NCBI GenBank assembly: GCA_019117005.1
Contig: DXAO01000038.1
Coordinates: forward strand, 1-35,004
Source: Candidatus Collinsella stercoripullorum
GTDB lineage: Bacteria > Actinomycetota > Coriobacteriia > Coriobacteriales > Coriobacteriaceae
DNA length: 35,004 bases
Direction of reading: 5' to 3'
A program made the position numbers and the translations under genes. Numbering within the stretch: the first letter of the stretch is position 1; each line of letters starts with the position of its first letter. A model generated the notes under the pieces. The model made no database searches. It was not told where the DNA came from and saw only the letters and a list, made by a program, of their open reading frames with translations. Of the stretch, positions 15,943 to 23,637 are shown in pieces.

Positions 15943-16653
15943 TCAGTGCGCGCCGCCCTGGCCGTAGTAGGCGTTCGGGCCGTGCTTGCGCAGGTAGTGC
16001 TTGTCCTGCAGGTACTGCGGGGCGGGGGCCACGCCGTCCTGCAGCATCTCGGTGCGCGCCGCCATCTTGGCGACCTCGTCGAGCACGACCGCGTGGTACA
16101 CGGCCGCATCGGCGTCCTTGCCCCAGGTGAAGGGACCGTGGTTGCGCACGAGCACCGCGGGCACGGCCACCGGGTCGATATCGCGCTCGGCGAAGCCCTC
16201 GACGATCACCTTGCCGGTGTTGAGCTCGTAGGCCTCCTCGATCTCCTCCTCGGTCAGCCCGCGCATGCAGGGGATCGGGCCGTAGAAGTAGTCGGCGTGG
16301 GTCGTGCCGTACGCCGGGATATCGCGACCGGCCTGCGCCCACGACACCGCCCACGCGGAGTGCGTGTGCACGACGCCGCCGATCTTGTCGCCCCACTCGC
16401 GGTACAGATAGGCATGGGTGGGCGTGTCGGAAGACGGGTTGAGGTCGCCGTCGACGACCTTGCCGTCCAGGTCGCACACGACCATGGACTCAGGCGAGAG
16501 CTTGTCGTAGTCCACGCCGGAGGGCTTGATCACGAACAGGCCGCTGTCGCGGTCGAACTCGGAGGCGTTTCCCCAGGTGAAAACGACCAGTCCGTGCTTG
16601 GGAAGGTCCATGTTCGCCTCGTAGACCTTCTCGCGGAGCTCTTTGAGCATCAT
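15943..16653 (-). CDS. araD: L-ribulose-5-phosphate 4-epimerase
   Basis: A 236-residue class II aldolase/adducin-fold protein that converts L-ribulose-5-phosphate to D-xylulose-5-phosphate. Signature stretches are TWGNAS (26-31), KPSGVDYDKL (43-52), SSDTPTHAYLY (74-84), the zinc ligands H96 and H98 in VVHTHSAWA, and the third ligand in LVRNHGPFTWG. Length matches AraD/UlaF. The reading starts with two Met codons; the first has GAGGAG about nine bases upstream, while numbering from the second matches the Escherichia coli enzyme. It is the last gene of the leftward arabinose operon; a class B repeat lies in the gap after araB and a class A cluster follows its stop. Confidence 0.92.
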   Translation of the reverse strand: MMLKELREKVYEANMDLPKHGLVVFTWGNASEFDRDSGLFVIKPSGVDYDKLSPESMVVCDLDGKVVDGDLNPSSDTPTHAYLYREWGDKIGGVVHTHSAWAVSWAQAGRDIPAYGTTHADYFYGPIPCMRGLTEEEIEEAYELNTGKVIVEGFAERDIDPVAVPAVLVRNHGPFTWGKDADAAVYHAVVLDEVAKMAARTEMLQDGVAPAPQYLQDKHYLRKHGPNAYYGQGGAH

Positions 16654-16675
16654 GGTGAGTCTCCTCTCCTTGGAT

Positions 16676-16706
16676 GGGTTGAAATGACCCCGTCCCCAAA
16701 TGACCC
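16676..16706. repeat. Class B REP-like repeat between araD and araB
   Basis: The 31-bp sequence begins GGGTTGAAATGACCCCGTCC. Read on the minus strand it has two direct copies of GGGTCATTT flanking GGGGACG. Its first 24 bp match the reverse complement of 1589-1612 with two changes. It lies between the araB stop and the araD ribosome site, inside the operon. Confidence 0.5.
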
Positions 16707-16707
16707 G

Positions 16708-18315
16708 TTAGGCGAAGGCGCGCTCGGCGGCCTTCTCGGCCTCGTTGGCCTGCTTGAAGGAGGCCAGGAACGAGCGGTAGCCCTCGACGTCCGCGGGATC
16801 GGGCTCGATGGTCGCGCCCTCCATGTCGGCGAAGACCTTGCCGTTCAGGAAGTCGGCCAGCGACTCGCCCTCCTCGCGGCGCGCCATGTAGGCGGCGGCG
16901 ACGGCCTGGCCCCAGGCGCCGCCCTCGCCCGCCGTCGACATCACGGTGACGGGGGCCTCGAGCGCCGCGGCCAGCAGGCTCTGGGCGACGACCGGCGTCT
17001 TGAAGATGCCGCCGTGGCCGTAGAGCTTGTCGATCTTGACGTCCTCGGCGCGCAGGGCCTCGTTGCCCGCGGCGAGCGCGCCGAAGGCGGCCATGATGTT
17101 CATGCGCATGAAGTTGGCGATGGTGAACGTGGAGTTCTGGCCGCGCAGGACCATCGGGTAGCCGGTCTGGACGCCCATGACGGTCTCGCCCGAGATGAAC
17201 GGGATGGACACAAGGCCGCCCGCGTCTTTGTCGCCGTCGAGCGCGGCGGTGAACAGTTTGGTGAAGGCCTCACCCTTGTTCACGTCGGCGCCCATGAGCT
17301 CGGCGAACTCGCACAGCAGGTTGACCCAGCCGTTGATGTCCGAGGTGCAGTTGTTGCAGTGCACCATGGCGACCGGGTCGCCGACCGGGGTGGTCACGAG
17401 GTCGATCTCGGGGACGGTCGCGTCCTTGAGCGCGTGCTCGAGCACGATCATCGAGAACACCGAGGTGCCGGCGGAGACGTTGCCGGTGCGCGGGGCGATG
17501 GAGTTGGTGGCGATCATGCCGGTGCCGGCGTCGCCCTCGGGCGGGCACAGCGGGCAGTCGGGCTCGAGGTCGCCCGCGGGGTCGAGCAGGCGCGCGCCCT
17601 CGGCGGTCAGATGGCCGGCGCACTCGCCCGCCACCAGGATCTTGGGCAGCAGGTCCTCGACCTTCCAGGCGACGCCCTTGCTCGCCACGAGCTCATCGAA
17701 CTTGGCGATCATCGCCGCGTCGTAGTCGCGGGTCTCCGAGTCGATGGGGAACATGCCGGAGGCGTCGCCGATGGAGAGCACCTTCTCGCCGGTGAGGCGC
17801 CAGTGGGCGAAGCCGGCCAGCGTGGTGAAGAAGTCGATGCTCGCCACGTGCTCCTCGCCGTTCAGGACGGCCTGGTAGATATGGGACACGCTCCAGCGCT
17901 CGGGGGTGTGGAAGGCGAACAGCTCGGAGAGCTCGCGGGCGGCCTGGGTCGTGGTGGTGTTGCGCCAGGTGCGGAACGGCACGAGCAGGTTGCCCTCGGC
18001 GTCGAAGGGCAGGTAGCCGTGCATCATGGCGGAGATGCCGAGCGCGCCGACCTTCTTGAGCGTGACGCCGTACTTCTCGGCGACGTCGGCCTTGAGCGCC
18101 GCATAGGCGGCGGCGAGCCCGGCGAAGATCTCCTCCTCGCTGTAGGTCCAATAGCCGTCGACCAGCGAGTTCTCCCAGTCGAAGGCGCCGATGGCGATCG
18201 GCTCGTTATCGGAGCCGACAAGCACCGCCTTGATGCGGGTCGAGCCGTACTCGATGCCGAGCGCGGTGGCACCGGACTCGATGTCGGCGATGATCTGTTC
18301 GTTCGTCATGACCAT
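16708..18315 (-). CDS. araB: FGGY-family ribulokinase-type sugar kinase
   Basis: A 535-residue FGGY-family carbohydrate kinase. The N-terminal domain has the phosphate loop ALGIEYGSTRIKAVLVG (18-34) and LGISAMMHGYLPFD; the C-terminal domain has GHGGIFKTPVVAQSLLAAAL and STAGEGGAWGQAVAAAYM, the ATP-binding adenosine and FGGY regions. It has EYGSTR where many family members have DxGT. Its place between araA and araD indicates ATP-dependent phosphorylation of L-ribulose to L-ribulose-5-phosphate. It is diverged from the classical E. coli AraB and belongs to an AraB/xylulokinase-like variant often found with AraA in gut bacteria (from memory). AAGGAGAGG precedes the ATG at 18315. Confidence 0.85.
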   Translation of the reverse strand: MVMTNEQIIADIESGATALGIEYGSTRIKAVLVGSDNEPIAIGAFDWENSLVDGYWTYSEEEIFAGLAAAYAALKADVAEKYGVTLKKVGALGISAMMHGYLPFDAEGNLLVPFRTWRNTTTTQAARELSELFAFHTPERWSVSHIYQAVLNGEEHVASIDFFTTLAGFAHWRLTGEKVLSIGDASGMFPIDSETRDYDAAMIAKFDELVASKGVAWKVEDLLPKILVAGECAGHLTAEGARLLDPAGDLEPDCPLCPPEGDAGTGMIATNSIAPRTGNVSAGTSVFSMIVLEHALKDATVPEIDLVTTPVGDPVAMVHCNNCTSDINGWVNLLCEFAELMGADVNKGEAFTKLFTAALDGDKDAGGLVSIPFISGETVMGVQTGYPMVLRGQNSTFTIANFMRMNIMAAFGALAAGNEALRAEDVKIDKLYGHGGIFKTPVVAQSLLAAALEAPVTVMSTAGEGGAWGQAVAAAYMARREEGESLADFLNGKVFADMEGATIEPDPADVEGYRSFLASFKQANEAEKAAERAFA

Positions 18316-18338
18316 ATAGCCTCTCCTTAAAACCGGAA

Positions 18339-18368
18339 GGCCGCGCCCCGACGGGGCGGGACGCGGCC
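18339..18368 (-). promoter_or_regulatory. Intercistronic hairpin upstream of araB
   Basis: GGCCGCG (18339-18345) pairs with CGCGGCC (18362-18368), with an inner GCCCC/GGGGC stem. On the minus strand it is followed by TTCCGGTTTT, a weak U-tract, just before the araB ribosome site. It may stabilise an mRNA end or partly terminate transcription within the operon. Confidence 0.4.
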
Positions 18369-18389
18369 GAATCTTGCAGAGCTTCAGAC

Positions 18390-18435
18390 GGGGACCACTG
18401 GGAAAAAGGTGCCTGTCCCTATTTTCCCGATCCCC
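18390..18435. repeat. Class A REP unit between araA and araB
   Basis: The core 18399-18428 is the reverse complement of the class A unit, with centre GGCACCTTTTT instead of GGTGATTTTTT. GGGGAC (18390-18395) and TCCCC (18431-18435) remain as outer edges. It begins ten bases downstream of the araA stop codon in transcription order. Confidence 0.7.
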
Positions 18436-18444
18436 TATCGCGCA

Positions 18445-19941
18445 TTAGCGGTAGAAGACCTCGCCGAGCTTGAGGTCGCGCTTGAAGTCGCGGATGTTGG
18501 TGTTGGCGTCGATGACCACGGCCTCGACGCCCATGGCGTCGGCCCAGTCGATCATCTGGTCGGCCGTGAGGTCGTAGGAGAACGCGGTGTGGTGCGCGCC
18601 GCCCGCGTAGATCCAGGCCTCGGTGCCCACCTTGAGGTTGGGGCGCGGGGTCCAGAACACGGTTCCGGTCGGCAGCATCGGCATGGGCTTCTCGACCTTC
18701 TTGCAGTCGACGTCCTGGATGATCAGGCGGAAGCGGTTGCCGAGGTCGATCAGGGAGGTGGCGATGGCCGGGCCGGTCTTGGCGGTGAAGATCAGGCGCG
18801 CCGGGTCCTCGCGGTTGCCCATGGACAGCGGCGTGGCGCGGATGGCGATCTTACCCTCGGCCACGGACGGGTCGACCTCGGACATATGGGACTCGAGGAT
18901 GCCCTCCTTGCCCGGAACCAGGTTGTAGGTGTAGTCCTCCATGAGCGCGGAGCCCTTGGCGGTCGGGTCGCCGGCGGTCATGACCTTCATGAGGCGAACC
19001 ATGGCCGGGGTCTTCCAGTCGCCCTCGGGGCCGAAGCCGAAGCCCTTCTGCATGAGGCGCTGGATGGCGAGGCTCGGCAGCTGCTTCAGGCCGCCCAGGT
19101 CGCCGAAGTGGTCGGAGAAGGCGTTGTAGTTGTGCTCGACCAGGAAGCGCTCGATACCGATCTCCTGCGCGGCCTGGACCTCGACGTGGGCGCGGAACTC
19201 CTCGGGGTCGCGGCCGTCGAGCACGATGTCGTAGGTGTCGTAGTACTCGTCGGCGAGGGCCTTGACCTCGGCGGGGGTCACGGCGTCCACGTAGGGGACG
19301 AGCTCGTTGACGGGCCAGGCGTCCACGGTCCACCCGAAGACCTGCTGGGCCTCGATCTTATCGCCGTCGGTCACCGCGACGTTGCGCATGGTGTCGGCAA
19401 AGCGGCAGACGCGGATGTTGCGGCTCTCGATGACGCCCACGGCGACGCGCTGCCAGGCGCCGAGCTCGGCGAGCACGGACTCGTCCTTCCAGAACCCGAA
19501 GATCACCTTGTGGTCCCAGCGCATGCGGGCGAAGATGTGCCCCAGCTCGCGCTCGCCATGGGCGGCCTGGTTCTCGTTCATGAAGTCCATGTCGATGGTG
19601 TCGTACGGAATCTCCTCGTTGTACTGCGTCGCGAACTGGCACAGCGGCTTGCGCAGGTCGGTGAGGCCGGCGATGTAGTTCTTGGAGGGCGAGAAGGTGT
19701 GGGCCCAGGTGATGATGCCGGCGCACTCGGGATCGTTGTTGGCCTCGTTGAAGGTGGCCTGGATCACGTCGGCGGTCAGCAGGTTGGGCTTGAGCACGAC
19801 CTCGAACGGGACCTTGTCCGACGCGTTGAGCGCCGCGACGACCTCGGCGGAGTGCTCGGCGACATGCTGGAGCACCTCGTCGCCGTACAGATCCTGGGTG
19901 CACGGGCAGAAATAGAACTTGTACTTCTTGATCTCGAGCAT
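18445..19941 (-). CDS. araA: L-arabinose isomerase
   Basis: A 498-residue L-arabinose isomerase, converting L-arabinose to L-ribulose in the cytoplasm. The four Mn ligands can be placed: E306 in FGFGPEGDW, E335 in ALMEDYTY, H352 in ESHMSEV and H450/H451 in GGAHHTAFSYDL, almost at E. coli numbering. The N-terminal half has CTQDLYG, TWAHTFSPSKNYI, NEEIPYDTIDMDFMN and QVFGWTVDAWPV, all typical of AraA. AAAGGAG precedes the ATG at 19941. It is the fifth gene of the leftward operon, after the transporter genes, separated from the second permease by two strong hairpins. Confidence 0.95.
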   Translation of the reverse strand: MLEIKKYKFYFCPCTQDLYGDEVLQHVAEHSAEVVAALNASDKVPFEVVLKPNLLTADVIQATFNEANNDPECAGIITWAHTFSPSKNYIAGLTDLRKPLCQFATQYNEEIPYDTIDMDFMNENQAAHGERELGHIFARMRWDHKVIFGFWKDESVLAELGAWQRVAVGVIESRNIRVCRFADTMRNVAVTDGDKIEAQQVFGWTVDAWPVNELVPYVDAVTPAEVKALADEYYDTYDIVLDGRDPEEFRAHVEVQAAQEIGIERFLVEHNYNAFSDHFGDLGGLKQLPSLAIQRLMQKGFGFGPEGDWKTPAMVRLMKVMTAGDPTAKGSALMEDYTYNLVPGKEGILESHMSEVDPSVAEGKIAIRATPLSMGNREDPARLIFTAKTGPAIATSLIDLGNRFRLIIQDVDCKKVEKPMPMLPTGTVFWTPRPNLKVGTEAWIYAGGAHHTAFSYDLTADQMIDWADAMGVEAVVIDANTNIRDFKRDLKLGEVFYR

Positions 19942-20004
19942 TTGCTGGCTCCTTTGCGGGTTGGATGATCTGCCCTGCGGCCGGACGGCCGCAGCCTGCC
20001 GGAC

Positions 20005-20082
20005 GGGGCGCCCGGGCGGGTATCCGGGCCCCGGGCGCCCCAGCCGGACACCGCGAGGACCGGGCGGACCCGGTCTTCGCGG
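20005..20082 (-). terminator. Two strong intercistronic hairpins between permease 2 and araA
   Basis: The first hairpin on the minus strand pairs 20051-20064 with 20069-20082 (14-bp stem with one G-T pair, 4-nt loop). The second pairs 20005-20015 with 20031-20041 (GGGGCGCCCGG arms, 11 bp). Neither has a U-tract, so read-through is expected. They may protect the 3' end of the transporter mRNA or reduce transcription into araA. Confidence 0.55.
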
Positions 20083-20091
20083 GGAAGGGGC

Positions 20092-21063
20092 TTATTTGAT
20101 GACCTGGTTCGCTGCGCGCTCCGAGAAGATGGCCACCATGATGACGAACACGATACCCATGATCAGCTGCTGGATCTCGGTGGTGAAGCCCATCATGACC
20201 AGGCCGCGCTGGAGCACGAGGTAGGACAGGACGCCGGTGACCACGCTGGAGAAGCGGGAGCGGGCGCCGCCGTTGATGGGCATGCCGCCCAGGACCAGGG
20301 CGATGAGGATCTGGGTCTCGAGCATGTTGCCCGAGGAGGCCGTCACGGAGCCGACGCGGATGGCGTTGATGAGCGCCGCGAAACCGGTGATGCAGCCGGC
20401 GACCACGTAGATGATGATCTTGGTGCGCTGCACGTTGATGCCGGCGAAGCGGGCGCCGCTCTCGGACGCGCCGATGGCCTTGAGGTTGGAGCCGAGCGCC
20501 GTGAAGTGGAGCACCAGGTAGGCCACGACGAGCACGGCCACGGTGATGCCGATCAGCAGCGGGGTGTTGGTGGCCAGCGCGGTGAGGTAGGTCGCCGCGT
20601 AGACCGGGCTGGTGGTGGTCACGTAGGCGATCACGCCGCGCAGCAGGAACATCATGCACATCGTGACCACGAAGGACTGGATCTGGCCCTTGACGTGGAA
20701 CACGGCGTTGATGAGGCCGATCACCGCGCCGGTGGCGATGCCGCCGAGGATGGCGATAACGGGGTTGTACTGCGACAGGAAGCACACGACCGCGCAGGAC
20801 AGGCCCATCATGGAGCCCTGGCTGAAGTCCAGGCACCCCATGGACATGATCATGTAGACGCCCACGGTGGCGATCATGAGGGTGAAGCCGCCGGAGATGA
20901 TCAGCGTGATGTTGCGCGGGGTGATGAGCAGACCACCCGTCGCGACGGCGAAGAACGCCACGATCGCGACGAAACTGATGATGGGCAGGAAGCTCTTGAT
21001 CTGATGCCAGTCGAATTTCTTCTCCTGGTCGGCCGTCACGGCCTTGGTATCGGTAGAAGCCAT
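20092..21063 (-). CDS. Sugar ABC transporter permease, RbsC/AraH-type (second of two)
   Basis: A 323-residue membrane protein of the BPD_transp_2 (ribose/arabinose/galactose) permease family with about ten hydrophobic segments. The conserved region ASESGARFAGINVQRTKIII contains the EAA-like loop that contacts the ATPase; IALVLGGMPINGGARSRFSS is the typical C-terminal signature. GGAGG is placed correctly before the ATG at 21063. It forms the membrane channel with the other permease (22594-23541) and works with the tandem ATPase between them. The operon context indicates L-arabinose as the likely substrate. Confidence 0.9.
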   Translation of the reverse strand: MASTDTKAVTADQEKKFDWHQIKSFLPIISFVAIVAFFAVATGGLLITPRNITLIISGGFTLMIATVGVYMIMSMGCLDFSQGSMMGLSCAVVCFLSQYNPVIAILGGIATGAVIGLINAVFHVKGQIQSFVVTMCMMFLLRGVIAYVTTTSPVYAATYLTALATNTPLLIGITVAVLVVAYLVLHFTALGSNLKAIGASESGARFAGINVQRTKIIIYVVAGCITGFAALINAIRVGSVTASSGNMLETQILIALVLGGMPINGGARSRFSSVVTGVLSYLVLQRGLVMMGFTTEIQQLIMGIVFVIMVAIFSERAANQVIK

Positions 21064-21076
21064 CTGTTTCGCCTCC

Positions 21077-22579
21077 TTAAATCATCTTCGCGATGATGTC
21101 TTGCTCGGTCAGGTCGGGGCTGCGGAACAGCTGCCCGTTGATCTTGCCGTCCTTCATGACCAGGATGCGGTCGCACATGCCGATGAGCTCCATGATCTCC
21201 TCGGAGATGATGAGGATCGCCTTGCCCTGGTTGCGCATCTCCTCGAGCAGCGCGTAGATGTCGGCCTTGACGCCGATGTCGATGCCGCGGGTCGGGGAGT
21301 CGAGCAGCAGGATATTGGACTGCTTGCCCAGCCAGCGCGCGAGGACGACCTTCTGCTTGTTGCCGCCGGACAGCGCCGAGACGTACTGGTCGACGCCCAC
21401 CATCTTGGTGGACATGATGTCGGCGTACTTCTTGGCGAAGGCCTTGAGGTTCTTCTGCTTCAGGATCAGGCCCATGTCGCGCATCGAGGGCAGCGTGATG
21501 TTGTCCTGGATGGTGTCGTTGATGAGCAGGCTTTCGTTGTCGCGGTCCTTGGAGGCGTAGGCGATGGAGTGGTTGATCGCGGCGTTGATGTCGTCGATCG
21601 GGGTGCCGTCGCCGAGCATGACCGTGCCCTCGCGGTCGTAGGACGCGCCGAACATGGCCTTGCCCACCTCGTGCATGCCGCACTCGGACAGGCCGCCGAT
21701 GCCCAGGATCTCGCCCTTGTGGAGCTCGAGGGACACGTCGTCGAGCGAGCCGGGGACGGAGACGTTCTGCATCATGATCGCGATCTCGCCCTGGGGCTCG
21801 ATCGTGTAGTCCGGATAGTCGGTGCGGTAGTAGTGGTCGTCCATCTCGCGGCCGACCATGAGGGTCTTCAGCTTGTCCTCGTCCACGTCCTTGGCGTTGA
21901 TGGTGGTGATGTAGTCGCCGTCGCGCAGGATGGAGATGCGGTCGGACATGCGCAGGACCTCGCCCATGTCGTGCGAGATGAAGATGACGCAGTGGCCCTT
22001 GGCGCGGACGTCGAGCATGACCTCGAACAGCTTCTCGCGGCCGTCCTGGGACAGGGCCGTGGTGGTCTCGTCGACGACCAGGATCTTGGGGTCGAACCAC
22101 GTGGACTTCAGGATCTCGATAATCTTGCGCTCCTCGAAGTTGTAGTTCTCGATGGGAGCGGTGGCCTTGATGCGCGACAGGCCGAACCCGTCGAGCAGCT
22201 CCTGGGCCTTCTTGTTCATCGCGGCGGTGTTCTTGATGCCGTACTTCATGAAGCGGCCCTCGTCGCCGAGGAACAGGTTCTCCGCGACCGTGAGCCCGTT
22301 CAGGGTGCCGAGCTCCTGGACGATGACGGCGACGCCGTGGTGGTTGCCGTCGACCTGGTTCTTGGGCGCGATCTGCTCGCCGTCGAGCGTGAAGGTGCCC
22401 GAGCCGATCGGCAGGATGCCCGTCAGCATGTTGGTGAACGTGGACTTGCCGGAGCCGTTCTCGCCGATCAGGGCGTGGATCTCGCCGGCGTAGAAGTCGA
22501 GGGAGACCTCCTTGACCGCGTGCGTGGGGCCGAACTTCTTATCGATTTTGTCAGCGTGAAGCAACAGCTTGTCTGCCAT
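21077..22579 (-). CDS. Sugar ABC transporter ATPase with two nucleotide-binding domains (AraG/RbsA type)
   Basis: A 500-residue protein with two fused ABC domains. Domain 1 has Walker A GENGSGKST (39-47), Q-loop VIVQELGTL and Walker B ILVVDETTTAL; its signature region reads NYNFEERKIIEI, degenerate as in RbsA relatives. Domain 2 has no Walker A lysine (GIGGLSECGMHEV), but a full LSGGNKQKV signature and LLLDSPTRGID Walker B. This asymmetry is normal for carbohydrate uptake (CUT2) ATPases. The start at 22579 (MADKLLLHAD) follows AGGAGG; a longer in-frame reading would overlap the upstream permease. It lies between two permeases, spaced 13-14 bp from each, indicating tight coupling. Confidence 0.92.
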   Translation of the reverse strand: MADKLLLHADKIDKKFGPTHAVKEVSLDFYAGEIHALIGENGSGKSTFTNMLTGILPIGSGTFTLDGEQIAPKNQVDGNHHGVAVIVQELGTLNGLTVAENLFLGDEGRFMKYGIKNTAAMNKKAQELLDGFGLSRIKATAPIENYNFEERKIIEILKSTWFDPKILVVDETTTALSQDGREKLFEVMLDVRAKGHCVIFISHDMGEVLRMSDRISILRDGDYITTINAKDVDEDKLKTLMVGREMDDHYYRTDYPDYTIEPQGEIAIMMQNVSVPGSLDDVSLELHKGEILGIGGLSECGMHEVGKAMFGASYDREGTVMLGDGTPIDDINAAINHSIAYASKDRDNESLLINDTIQDNITLPSMRDMGLILKQKNLKAFAKKYADIMSTKMVGVDQYVSALSGGNKQKVVLARWLGKQSNILLLDSPTRGIDIGVKADIYALLEEMRNQGKAILIISEEIMELIGMCDRILVMKDGKINGQLFRSPDLTEQDIIAKMI

Positions 22580-22593
22580 GGTGCGTCCCTCCT

Positions 22594-23541
22594 CTACTTT
22601 ACGACAGCGCCCTTGACGCGCTTGACGGTCAGGGTCACGACGACCAGCAGCGTAGCGCCGGTGACGACGTCGTTGATGGTGGTGGGCATGCCGAGGGCCA
22701 CGAAGCCGGCGAACATCATGGAGATGATGAACTCGCCGATGACGATGGCGACGACGGGGTGACCGAACTTCTTGAACGCCAGGCCGAAGAAGGCGCCCAT
22801 GAGCGGCGTGAAGTTCAGGGACTGGGAGAGCATGCCGGTCATCGGGGTCTGGGCGGTGCCGTAGCCGATGTAGAGGACGGCCATGACGCCGACGAAGCCG
22901 GAGCACAGGATGAACGCGATGAACTTGTACTTATCGACGTTCACGCCCATGTTCTTGGCGGTGAGCTCGTTGGTGCCGATGGCGTTGATGTAGGTGCCGA
23001 CCTTCGTGTACTTCAGGATGAAGCCGCACAGCAGGAAGGCGATCAGCGCCAGGATGACGTTCCAGGGATAGGAGCCGAACATGTTGTACTCGGCGGCCAG
23101 ACGGGTGCCGGCCCAGTTGGAGGCGAACACCGAGAAGCTCTCGTAGATGAGCGACAGGCCCACGGTGACGATCAGCGACGGGATGCGGAGCACCGTGTAG
23201 GCCAGGCCGTTGAAGAAGCCGAGCAGGATACCGCAGATGATGGGGGCGGCGACGAGGCCGACCACGCCAAACATCTGGGAGAAGCCGATCGACAGCAGGC
23301 ACGCGAGCACGAGCACCGAGCCGATCGAGAAGTCCCACAGGCCCTGGGTGACGATGAAGTACATGCCGCAGCCGCCGACCGCGTAGATCAGGGCGCTCTG
23401 CAGGTACGTCATGACCTGCTCGGGGGAGCCGAACGTATCGGGCCGCAGCACCTTGAAGATGGCCCAGCAGATGATGGTGAGCACGACGAGGAAGCCCACG
23501 CCGAACCACTGGCTCTGCTGGAGTTTCTTGATTGCGTCCAT
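22594..23541 (-). CDS. Sugar ABC transporter permease, RbsC-type (first of two)
   Basis: A 315-residue BPD_transp_2 permease with about nine to ten membrane segments. Landmarks are QGLWDFSIGSVLVLACLLSI near the first third, NGLAYTVLRIPSLIVTVGLS, the cytoplasmic loop IGTNELTAKNMGVNVDKYKF and a late GAFFGLAFKKFGHP segment. It differs clearly from the second permease, so the channel should be a heterodimer, unlike the RbsC homodimer. GGAAGGAGAGG precedes the ATG at 23541. It follows the binding-protein gene across a 96-bp gap containing a terminator-like hairpin, an arrangement that often lets the binding protein be made in excess. Confidence 0.9.
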   Translation of the reverse strand: MDAIKKLQQSQWFGVGFLVVLTIICWAIFKVLRPDTFGSPEQVMTYLQSALIYAVGGCGMYFIVTQGLWDFSIGSVLVLACLLSIGFSQMFGVVGLVAAPIICGILLGFFNGLAYTVLRIPSLIVTVGLSLIYESFSVFASNWAGTRLAAEYNMFGSYPWNVILALIAFLLCGFILKYTKVGTYINAIGTNELTAKNMGVNVDKYKFIAFILCSGFVGVMAVLYIGYGTAQTPMTGMLSQSLNFTPLMGAFFGLAFKKFGHPVVAIVIGEFIISMMFAGFVALGMPTTINDVVTGATLLVVVTLTVKRVKGAVVK

Positions 23542-23576
23542 ACACCTCTCCTTCCAATGACTGTATGGGCAACCCG

Positions 23577-23618
23577 AAAAGCGGGGGGCAAGCTCCCAAG
23601 GGAACCTGCCCCCCGCTT
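23577..23618 (-). terminator. Attenuating terminator after the sugar-binding lipoprotein gene
   Basis: On the minus strand AAGCGGGGGGCA pairs with TGCCCCCCGCTT (23607-23618 with 23579-23590), with a small inner TCCC/GGGA stem in the loop. It is followed by TTTTCG, a short U-tract. It lies 19 bp after the lipoprotein stop and before the permease, fitting partial termination. Confidence 0.7.
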
Positions 23619-23637
23619 CAGGAAGATGGCCGAAGGG

